Part shown: positions 1 to 6,870 of the stretch, in pieces
Layout of the letters: each line of letters starts with the position of its first letter
How positions within the stretch are numbered: position 1 is the stretch's first letter
Assembly: GCA_021818685.1 (NCBI GenBank)
Contig: JAKATP010000007.1
Span: forward strand, 1 to 51,055
Direction: 5' to 3'
DNA length: 51,055 nt
Origin: Bacillota bacterium
Lineage (GTDB): Bacteria > Bacillota > Sulfobacillia > Sulfobacillales > JAIMBI01
Made by a program: the position numbers and the translations under genes
The notes under the pieces: model-generated
Database searches by the model: none
What the model was told of the DNA's origin: nothing
What the model saw: only the letters and a program-made list of their open reading frames with translations

Positions 1-16
1 ACCACGAGGTTCCGGC

Positions 17-2188
17 TTGACGCGCGCCGACGACGGACGGCCCCGGGCCACCGTGCCGGTATCGTCAGCCGTGCTGGTCCTCGCCTTTGACACCTGGCGG
101 CTCGCGTGGCGCGAGGTTATGACCCGGGTAGAGCTTGTCATGCTCCTCATTCTGGCGGCGGTGAGCGGGGTGGCGGCTGTCGGATCGCCGACCGCCGCCA
201 ATGCGAGTATCCAGATGCTGGCTGTCTGCCTGCAGGTGGTGCCGTTTTCGCTCGTGCTGGTGGTCGGTCAGATCTGGCGGCGGCCGGAGGACGAGATGGC
301 GCTCTACGCGCGTCCGCTGTCCTCGGTCACGTATGTGTTGGGTCGGGGCGTTGGGCTCTTGGCCATCGGCCTGGCCGAGCTGGCGGCCGTGAACCTGGTG
401 GGCGATATGACCCTGTTCCTGGTGGCACGGCTTCCCCTCATCGGAAGCGCGGCTGCAGACGCGGGCTGGTCGGTGGGGGTGGTGGGTCCGAGTCTGGTAC
501 TGGTGGTGGGCGGAGCGCTCTATCTGGTGGCGAAGACGGGCGGCGGCACCCGCTATTACACGCCGGCCATTCTCGCCTCGCTGGTGCTGGCGTTTTTGGA
601 GTACAAGCTCCCCGGCATCTCGCGGGCGACGACGCTCCGTCTCCAGCTGTGGAGTCCGTTCCCGGGCCTATTGACGCTGGGACTCGCCATGCCGGCGTCA
701 CTCCTGAAGCCCGTCGCGGGATGGCTTATCGGCAATCGGCTTTTGTATCTCGCACTCGGGGTGGGTCTCTTGTGGCTTGCCGCCTATACCCGCGGCCAGA
801 GGCGGGAGACGCCGCTTCCGGCGCCGCGGGGCCGGATGATGATATGGGGAGGGGTTACGGCGGCGGTGGCCGTAGCCGGCCTCATCGCCCTGCAGTCCGA
901 GGCGGCGGCGCTGGCTCCGGGAGTGCTGCCCCCCGCCATCCTGCAGAGCGCTTCCGCCACCACGGCCGACCTGGCGCCCGGCAGCATGGCGCTTACGCTC
1001 ACGGTGAACGCGAACACGGGGTGGATACACGGTCGGGCGGTGTGGACGGGCCCCGTCGCGAAGCCGTCCGCCGCCCTCTTCCTATGGCTCAACGCGGGAC
1101 TGACCATCACCGCGGCCAGTGATGGGACGATACCGCTGGACAGGGTCCGGGAGTCGTCCAAAAACGTGCTGGCCGGCACGGCCGCGAGCCTGTGGATGTT
1201 GTCGGGAACGGTAAGAGGGGGGACGCCGCTCACCATTTCCTATCAGGGACACCTGCTCCCCGTCCCGACGTTCCTGCCCACCCCCCCGTTTGCCCCCGGC
1301 ACGGCTTATGAGGGCGGCTACGCCGGACAGCATGCCCTTTACCTGGACGGTAACGGAAGCTGGTATCCGCGGCTTTTGGCGCCGGGGGGCGGCGGGGCGC
1401 CGCTCGGAGGGAGCACCTCCATTCGACTCACGGTCGCGGGCGACACGGGCCGTGCGGGCTTCACCACCTTGAGTCAGATTGGGCACAGCCATGTGTACAC
1501 CTCGCCGATCGGAGCGCCCTGGCCCTCGATCCTGTGGCTCTCCGGCCCGTATCAGCCCGACGACCTGGGGGGCGCCACCGTCTCCGGCGCGCCCGGTGTG
1601 GACCTCGCGGGTCTCACGCCCTATCTCGCCGCCTGGCCGTCGCTCGCGCCGTGGCTCCCCGGGGCGTCGTCGCACCTGGATGCGGTAGTGTCACCCATCA
1701 CGACGCGCCCCTTGCTGGCGGGTTCCCTCCTTTCCCTGCCCGGGGACAACCCCTACTGCGTGGCCAGCGATCCCGTGGCGGGCGGATGCGGCCTTCCCCC
1801 CGCATCCGGGCTGGGAGCGCGGCTCACGCTTGCGGAGCTGTCCTGGGAGAACGTGCTCGGGGTGACGGGGGGAAACATCCCGGCCCTGTCTCCAGGTCCG
1901 CCGGTGGGGGACGAGCGCGCCCAGATCGTGCCCGTGCTCGCCGCCCTGTCGGCGTACCGGAGTCTGTCGGGGACGACCGCGGCGATGGTCGCCCAGGCGT
2001 GGACCAAAGGCGCCGATCTGCCGGTCGTCGGCATCCTGGATGGGGTCCAAAGGACGGATGCGGCAGCGCTCCTGGGGTCGGCCGCCTTTAAGAGTCCCGC
2101 GGGGATTTCGAGGTTGGCGGCGGCCCTGAGTCGCGTCGGTCCCGCGAACCCAATTACCTGGGCGGAGGTCCTGCATGACGCGTCTTGA
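17..2188 (+). CDS. ABC-2-type permease-like membrane protein with large extracytoplasmic C-terminal domain
   Basis: A 723-residue protein if translation begins at the TTG at 17, preceded by CGAGGT. The frame is open to the left edge, so the true start may lie outside the window. Residues about 35-270 carry six or seven hydrophobic segments in the style of an ABC-2 permease (a long helix, then a conserved-looking RRPEDE stretch before the next helix). A further membrane segment near residues 275-295 is followed by about 430 mostly polar residues rich in G, P, S and T, which should lie outside the cell. It overlaps the next membrane gene by 14 bases, so the two are probably co-translated subunits. 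An ATPase subunit would be expected just left of the window, but I cannot see it. Substrate unknown. Confidence 0.6.
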   Translation: MTRADDGRPRATVPVSSAVLVLAFDTWRLAWREVMTRVELVMLLILAAVSGVAAVGSPTAANASIQMLAVCLQVVPFSLVLVVGQIWRRPEDEMALYARPLSSVTYVLGRGVGLLAIGLAELAAVNLVGDMTLFLVARLPLIGSAAADAGWSVGVVGPSLVLVVGGALYLVAKTGGGTRYYTPAILASLVLAFLEYKLPGISRATTLRLQLWSPFPGLLTLGLAMPASLLKPVAGWLIGNRLLYLALGVGLLWLAAYTRGQRRETPLPAPRGRMMIWGGVTAAVAVAGLIALQSEAAALAPGVLPPAILQSASATTADLAPGSMALTLTVNANTGWIHGRAVWTGPVAKPSAALFLWLNAGLTITAASDGTIPLDRVRESSKNVLAGTAASLWMLSGTVRGGTPLTISYQGHLLPVPTFLPTPPFAPGTAYEGGYAGQHALYLDGNGSWYPRLLAPGGGGAPLGGSTSIRLTVAGDTGRAGFTTLSQIGHSHVYTSPIGAPWPSILWLSGPYQPDDLGGATVSGAPGVDLAGLTPYLAAWPSLAPWLPGASSHLDAVVSPITTRPLLAGSLLSLPGDNPYCVASDPVAGGCGLPPASGLGARLTLAELSWENVLGVTGGNIPALSPGPPVGDERAQIVPVLAALSAYRSLSGTTAAMVAQAWTKGADLPVVGILDGVQRTDAAALLGSAAFKSPAGISRLAAALSRVGPANPITWAEVLHDAS

Positions 2189-2864
2189 GAGACGTCCCAC
2201 GCTCACACGTCTGCGTCTGGAGGCGGCGCTCGCACTCGCGCCCGCCGTCTGGCTCATTCCCATCGCCGTCGTGGTGGTGGCGCTGATGCATACCGGGATC
2301 GGAGGGGGCGCGGCCCTTTGGGCCGTACATTTTCCTGAAAACACGGAAGCGATGCTGCCCATCGCTTTCGGCCTCGCCTCGGCGCACCTGCTGCTCGTGG
2401 AGCAGGACGACGGTCAGCTGGAGATGACGGGCGCCTATCCCATGGCGGCGGTGGCGCGTGCCCGCCTCCTGGCAGTCGTGGGAGGCGGCTGGGCGTTCGT
2501 ATTCGTCGCGTTCCTGGTCTTGCGAATTCTTTTTGGCCCGGTGCCCTTCTGGACGGGGGTGCTGACGGCGCTCGGTCCGGGTCTGTTCCTCGGCGGCATC
2601 GCCTGCTGGGTTGCCGCCTACACCGGGCGGGTGACGATGGGATATCTGATGGCGGTGGGCATTCCCGTCATGGACCTGGTGTTGCGGCTTCTGGGCGGAT
2701 TTCAGATCCTGGAGCCGCTGCAGTTTTTGAACGTCTTCGCGTGGCGGTGGGCGGTTTCCGCCCCGCCCTGGTGGGCCGTGAAGGTGGTGATGGCGGCCGC
2801 AGGCCTTCTCTTTTATGCCAAGGCGGCAGGGTCGTGGCGCGTCTACAGCGTTCGCCACCTGTGA
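2175..2864 (+). CDS. Polytopic membrane protein, probable partner of the upstream permease
   Basis: A 229-residue, very hydrophobic protein with about six predicted membrane helices (roughly residues 15-38, 55-75, 92-118, 125-147, 152-172 and 197-215). Its ATG lies 14 bases inside the upstream permease gene, which suggests translational coupling and a shared complex. No catalytic motif is visible. The topology and size fit a second permease subunit of an ABC-type exporter, but the family assignment is an inference from arrangement and hydrophobicity. The following dCMP deaminase starts 31 bases after its stop and may belong to the same transcript. Confidence 0.6.
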   Translation: MTRLERRPTLTRLRLEAALALAPAVWLIPIAVVVVALMHTGIGGGAALWAVHFPENTEAMLPIAFGLASAHLLLVEQDDGQLEMTGAYPMAAVARARLLAVVGGGWAFVFVAFLVLRILFGPVPFWTGVLTALGPGLFLGGIACWVAAYTGRVTMGYLMAVGIPVMDLVLRLLGGFQILEPLQFLNVFAWRWAVSAPPWWAVKVVMAAAGLLFYAKAAGSWRVYSVRHL

Positions 2865-2895
2865 GAACTGGGAGATGGATGAGGAGTGGGGCGTG

Positions 2896-3363
2896 ATGGC
2901 AGTGAGGGACGCGGCGAGATTGTCCCGTGACCAGTATTTTATGGCCATCGCCAAAGCGGCGGCCCGTCGCGCCACCTGCCGCCGGCGGGCGGTCGGGGCG
3001 GTCGTCGTGGACCGGCGGGGCCGGATTCTCAGCACCGGCTACAACGGGAGCCCGGAGGGCTATCCGCATTGCGAGGTCTTGTGCTCCGATCCCGAACACG
3101 AGCCCTGCCGCTGGAGTGTGCATGCCGAGATCAATGCACTGCTGTTTGCCGAGAATCGTGAGCCGGACAAGACCCTCTATGTAACGACCGGTCCCTGCCG
3201 CGACTGTGCGCTCGCGATCGCCAACGCGGGGGTTTCGCGGGTCGTCATGGGCGAGCCGTACCGCGACCCGGGCGGCCTCGAGGTGCTGGCCAGCGGGGGC
3301 ATCGGCCATGAATATCTGCCCCCCTCCGAGGACGCCCCCGAGGGAGGATGTGTCCATGCTTGA
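2896..3363 (+). CDS. dCMP/cytidine deaminase family protein (ComEB-like)
   Basis: A 155-residue zinc-dependent deaminase of the dCMP deaminase family, which converts dCMP to dUMP for thymidylate synthesis; ComEB is the Bacillus member. The zinc site is complete: His76 and the catalytic Glu78 in HAEINAL, plus Cys101 and Cys104 in PCRDC. The substrate-side GYNGSP motif (residues 48-53) and extra cysteines at 59, 63 and 71 are as expected. The open frame extends upstream, but ATG 2896 has GAGGAG at the right distance and starts just before the domain; ATG 2875 is the alternative. The last 8 bases overlap the downstream dehydrogenase. Confidence 0.88.
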   Translation: MAVRDAARLSRDQYFMAIAKAAARRATCRRRAVGAVVVDRRGRILSTGYNGSPEGYPHCEVLCSDPEHEPCRWSVHAEINALLFAENREPDKTLYVTTGPCRDCALAIANAGVSRVVMGEPYRDPGGLEVLASGGIGHEYLPPSEDAPEGGCVHA

Positions 3364-4111
3364 AGGACGGCGCATTCTGGTCACGGGCGGTTCGCGCGGC
3401 ATCGGCGCGGTGACGGTCGAAACGTTGGTGCGCGAGGGCGCGACGGTGGCCCTGCACTACGGACGGAGCCGCGAGGCGGCCCTGCGCATCGCGGAGCGGC
3501 TCGGGCCGCGGGTGGTGGCGATCGGCGAGGATCTCGAGCGGCCGGGGGCGGGACGGCGGCTGTGGGAGCGGGTCGTGGAGGAGCTCCGATGGGTCGACGG
3601 GGTGGTGCTGAATGCCGCGGTGGTGCGGGCCGTCCCCCTGTTTGACGACGACGACGAGGGATGGGATCGTTCCTGGGACGCCACCTTGCAGGTCAATCTG
3701 AAGGCGGCTGCGGATCTGGCGCGTGCGGCGCTGGCGCATTTCTTGAAGCGCCAGCAGGGCGTCGTGGTCGCCATCGCAAGCCGGGCGGCCTTTCGCGGAG
3801 ACGACCCCGAAATGCTGTCTTATGCCGCCTCGAAGGCCGGGCTGGTGGCCCTTACCAGGAGTATCGCGCGCGCCTATGCCCGCGAGGGAGTGCGCGCCTA
3901 CGTGGTGGCGCCGGGCTTTGTGGAGACAGAGATGGCGGCACAGAGTCTCGGAGATCCGGCCGTGCGGGCGCGGGTGGTGGCCGAGATTCCCATAGGAGAA
4001 CTGGCTCGTCCCGAGGATGTGGCGGAGGTGACAGCGTTCTTGCTGAGCGGGCGTGCCCCTCACCTGACGGGCGCCACGCTCGACATCAACGGCGCGTCGT
4101 ACATTCGCTGA
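3356..4111 (+). CDS. Short-chain dehydrogenase/reductase (3-oxoacyl-ACP reductase-like)
   Basis: A 251-residue classical SDR. The NAD(P)-binding motif TGGSRGIG sits at residues 10-17, an NAA motif marks the central strand, and the catalytic Ser (IASRAAF), Tyr and Lys (YAASKAG) are all present. The PGFVETEM segment and the C-terminal G-x-T-x-D-I-N-G ending are typical of FabG-like members. ATG 3356 follows GGGAGGA and overlaps the deaminase stop by 8 bases; a longer open frame upstream lies inside the deaminase and is not the gene. The substrate cannot be read from the sequence. Co-transcription with a nucleotide deaminase and argR gives no clear pathway. Confidence 0.85.
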   Translation: MLEGRRILVTGGSRGIGAVTVETLVREGATVALHYGRSREAALRIAERLGPRVVAIGEDLERPGAGRRLWERVVEELRWVDGVVLNAAVVRAVPLFDDDDEGWDRSWDATLQVNLKAAADLARAALAHFLKRQQGVVVAIASRAAFRGDDPEMLSYAASKAGLVALTRSIARAYAREGVRAYVVAPGFVETEMAAQSLGDPAVRARVVAEIPIGELARPEDVAEVTAFLLSGRAPHLTGATLDINGASYIR

Positions 4112-4156
4112 AGACGGCCCGGTCGGTCAGTTGGTCGGTCGGAAGAAGGGTGAAGC

Positions 4157-4624
4157 ATGAGCGATCAGGCGCGCCGCCGCCAGTATCTGAGGGAGCTCGT
4201 CGAGCACCAGGACGTGCCCACGCAGGAGGCGCTGGTAAAAGCGGTGCGGGCAGCGGGCTTCGAGGCCACGCAGGCGACCGTGTCCCGCGACATACGGGAG
4301 CTCGGACTCATCCGGATGCGCACGGCGAACGGGGGGTTCCGCTATGGGCTGCCGAATGACCACCATCCGCTGCCGTCCCTCGCGCGGCTTGAACGCCTGC
4401 TCTCCGATACCTATGTCTCGGTGGCGAGGGCCGGCAACCTGGTGGTCTTGAAGCTCTTGCCGGGGAACGCCCACGCGGTGGGCGTCATCCTCGATGACCT
4501 GATGCCGGCGGGTCTCGTGGGTACGGTGGCGGGCGACGATACGGTCCTCATCATCTGTGAGAGTGCGGCCGCTGCGCGCCGCACCACAGAGCTCCTGTCG
4601 CCGCGCCGCACGCCCCCCGGATAG
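4157..4624 (+). CDS. argR: Arginine repressor ArgR/AhrC
   Basis: A 155-residue transcriptional regulator of arginine metabolism. The N-terminal winged helix-turn-helix (residues about 1-70) contains the ATVSRDIRELGLI signature. The C-terminal oligomerisation and arginine-binding domain carries GNAHAVG and GTVAGDDT, the hallmark of the hexameric repressor. Length is normal for the family. AAGAAGGG precedes the ATG at good spacing. Just upstream a GGTCGGTC octamer occurs twice (4121-4128 and 4133-4140), role unknown. No arginine biosynthesis or catabolism gene lies in the window, so its targets are elsewhere. In Bacillota argR often lies near recN or isoprenoid genes, which is not the case here. 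Confidence 0.95.
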   Translation: MSDQARRRQYLRELVEHQDVPTQEALVKAVRAAGFEATQATVSRDIRELGLIRMRTANGGFRYGLPNDHHPLPSLARLERLLSDTYVSVARAGNLVVLKLLPGNAHAVGVILDDLMPAGLVGTVAGDDTVLIICESAAAARRTTELLSPRRTPPG

Positions 4625-4634
4625 CCGGGGACGC

Positions 4635-6539
4635 TCAATATCCGGGCGGCAGCGTGAGCGTGGCGCTTCGGGTGAGCACCACCGTCCGCGACCACGAGCC
4701 TGCGCTGACCGTCACCCGAGGTGAGCGCGCTCCCGGCTGCTTTTGCAAGGTGATGGTGGCTGGGAGGTATCCTTTCGGAAACTCGTAGGTCACGGTGAGC
4801 GTGTGCGTGCTGGGCGGCACCGATAGCGACTGGCGCGCGTGCATGAAGATATGGGCGTTCAGGACGGTCTTGTGCAGGGTCGGATTGTGGCTCACGAAGT
4901 GATACCCGTGGTCGCCGCGGAGGCCCCGCTCCACAGCTCCCGGCGGCACGTAGAGCCGGATCCAGGCCCGGTAGGCGACATACATCCAGCCGTTGTGCAC
5001 GGCGGGCTCCACCCACTTGACGCGGGTTGTCTCCCACAGGCGCCCGTCGCGCCGAAAGAGCCGCGTGGCCACCGACTCGACAAGGGCGAAATTGTCCTTG
5101 TGGCCGTTTAGGTTCTCGTCCACCACCTCTAGATAGTCGCCGGACACGTGCCGGTCCATAGCCCCGGCCCAGCCGGCGGCGATGAGGGCACGTTCCGCGG
5201 CGGGGTCGTTCAGATAGAAGAGGACGTGTTCATGATCAAGGCCGTACAGAACGGCCCCCAGCACCCGCCGCAGCGCCGGACCCCGGGCCGCCAGGGCATG
5301 GTGCCAGAGGGTCGTCATGGCGGTGGCCAAAAACGCCTTCCGGGTCGCCTGCGGGAGCCCCGAACGCTCGGCCAGATATTCCATGGTCACGTTGGCATTC
5401 TGGGCCGTCAGCACAACCCGGTGACCGTCGGCCACGACCGTGGTCGGCCCGAGTGCCTTCAAAAGCCGGTCCGCAAACCAGGTATCGAGAAGCACGATGC
5501 CGTCGACTGGGCGCGTATGAGGAATGGAGTAGTAGAACCGATAGAACGTATGCGCAAACGTCGGCACATCGGGGGAGACGTTGCTGTCGCGCAGATGAAG
5601 GGCCGGCCAGGGCAGGTACAGCCGGAGCTCGATAGGCTCGGGGGGCTGGTAACGCGCAGGGTCGGGTCGGAACTCCGGATCTAGTTGATAAATGTTGTAG
5701 GCGCTCAGGTGCCCGGGTACCCCATCCTTCATGGTGAGGTAGCCGTACGCCGTGAGAAAGCCGCCGGTGGCCCGGATCTCACCGCTGTTCTGCATCAGAA
5801 GGAGGTAGGGGGCGGGACGCCCGAGTCCTAGCAGGGCCGGCACCGCGGGGGCGGCCCGGGCCACCTCGGTGAGGGTGGTCACCGCCGTGGCCACGTCGAT
5901 CCGGGCCCGGGAGGGCCGGGGCAGGAGGTGACGTACGGCGGCTGGCAGGAGACGGGGATTCACCCGCGCGAAGTCGTGTCCAAACGCCGTGAAGTCTGGC
6001 AGGGCCGCCTTGATGGCCACCAGGGCGGGACGCACGTCCGGTGCGATCCGGGCGAGGAGGGCCTTCCCCGTCGCCGTGCGCTGGTTCCCGTGCGTAAACG
6101 CGCCCACGAAAGGCTCCGCCGAGGGCCAGAGCCGGGATGCGCCGGCCGCGCCCCGGGCCAGAGCGTCTTCCAGATAGAGCAGAGACGCCAGGCGCGGCCC
6201 CATGCCGGGAATCGGCGTGAGGACCCAGGCGGGCACCAGCGCGAGGTGGAGCGCTCGCGCGTCGGCCGCGAGATGAGCCAGGGGGCCTTCGAGCGCGGCA
6301 TAATCACGCGTGCGCACGAGGGTGCGGGCGTCGAGGGCCGTTTGCTGAAGGCGGATCGCGAGCGTCGCCGCGATGGCGCCGTCTAACAGCAAGAGGCCGG
6401 CGATGGCCGCGAGTGCCGGCCGAATGATACGGGATACGCCCCGGGTTCGGCTTTTTGTGCGGGGGGCTTTGGATGCTGTCAGACTGCGTCCTCCTCTGCC
6501 GATCCGTTCCCCGGCTTCGCGGAGCCAATCTCGTCCCAT
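4635..6539 (-). CDS. DUF4012 domain membrane-anchored protein (copy 1)
   Basis: A 634-residue protein with a basic N-terminus, one membrane helix at about residues 40-62 and a large extracytoplasmic region. The central motif SGEIRATGGF (about residue 250) and the later VDENLNGHKDN stretch are shared with the protein at 16215-18083 and are characteristic of DUF4012. This family is found mainly in Actinobacteria, Chloroflexi and some Bacillota, often in polysaccharide loci, and its biochemistry is unknown to me. The chosen ATG at 6539 lacks a clear ribosome binding site; an AGGAGGA inside the first 25 codons has no ATG, GTG or TTG at usable distance. It converges on argR with only 10 bases between stops. 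Confidence 0.75.
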   Translation of the reverse strand: MGRDWLREAGERIGRGGRSLTASKAPRTKSRTRGVSRIIRPALAAIAGLLLLDGAIAATLAIRLQQTALDARTLVRTRDYAALEGPLAHLAADARALHLALVPAWVLTPIPGMGPRLASLLYLEDALARGAAGASRLWPSAEPFVGAFTHGNQRTATGKALLARIAPDVRPALVAIKAALPDFTAFGHDFARVNPRLLPAAVRHLLPRPSRARIDVATAVTTLTEVARAAPAVPALLGLGRPAPYLLLMQNSGEIRATGGFLTAYGYLTMKDGVPGHLSAYNIYQLDPEFRPDPARYQPPEPIELRLYLPWPALHLRDSNVSPDVPTFAHTFYRFYYSIPHTRPVDGIVLLDTWFADRLLKALGPTTVVADGHRVVLTAQNANVTMEYLAERSGLPQATRKAFLATAMTTLWHHALAARGPALRRVLGAVLYGLDHEHVLFYLNDPAAERALIAAGWAGAMDRHVSGDYLEVVDENLNGHKDNFALVESVATRLFRRDGRLWETTRVKWVEPAVHNGWMYVAYRAWIRLYVPPGAVERGLRGDHGYHFVSHNPTLHKTVLNAHIFMHARQSLSVPPSTHTLTVTYEFPKGYLPATITLQKQPGARSPRVTVSAGSWSRTVVLTRSATLTLPPGY

Positions 6540-6870
6540 ACTCGGGCATCGGGATGTGGTCGCCGTCTATCGATCGTAACGGGCGGCGGGGGCATTCGGC
6601 AACATTTAGCCGGGGGAGGCTCAGGTCGGCCGGCCGTGCGACGTCTGACGTTGGCTTTCATCGGTCTCGGAGAGGGATGCCCGTCGGTGAGACGCTGGCC
6701 GCCGTGCCCGGGGGATGGTTTGAGGATCCTGCAGGGGTTTGTTAGGATCCGCCTATAGGGGCCGCCCTGGCTGATCGTGATGCGCTTGGTTCGTATTCGA
6801 TTCCGATCCAGCTGTGGGCCACAACTGGTAAGCCTTACGGAGCCCCGCGCACCCTTACGAGGAGGATGCC
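6540..6870. other. Intergenic regulatory region between divergent DUF4012 and formate dehydrogenase genes
   Basis: This 331-base stretch separates two divergent genes. It holds one good sigma-A-type promoter for the rightward operon (6720-6748) and a GAGGAGG ribosome binding site just before 6871. Short open frames here show no family resemblance. I looked for a molybdenum-cofactor riboswitch, as can precede molybdoenzyme genes, and could not build one with confidence. Confidence 0.6.
6720..6748 (+). promoter_or_regulatory. Candidate extended -10 sigma-A promoter of the formate dehydrogenase operon
   Basis: TTGAGG (6720-6725) is separated by exactly 17 bases from TAGGAT (6743-6748), and TG one base before the -10 box makes it an extended -10 type. 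An AGGATCC heptamer overlaps the -35 box (6723-6729) and recurs across the -10 box (6744-6750). The 21-base interval is two helical turns, so a repressor binding both copies would cover the promoter. The transcript leader would be about 115 bases. Confidence 0.4.

Noticed and set aside
4613-4632. CCCCGG/CCGGGG hairpin at the end of argR as a terminator
   Set aside because: The stem is short, overlaps the argR stop and has no T-run, so I did not call it.
6751-6870. Molybdenum-cofactor riboswitch in the formate dehydrogenase leader
   Set aside because: I could not find the conserved multi-stem arrangement by eye; a covariance-model search would be needed.
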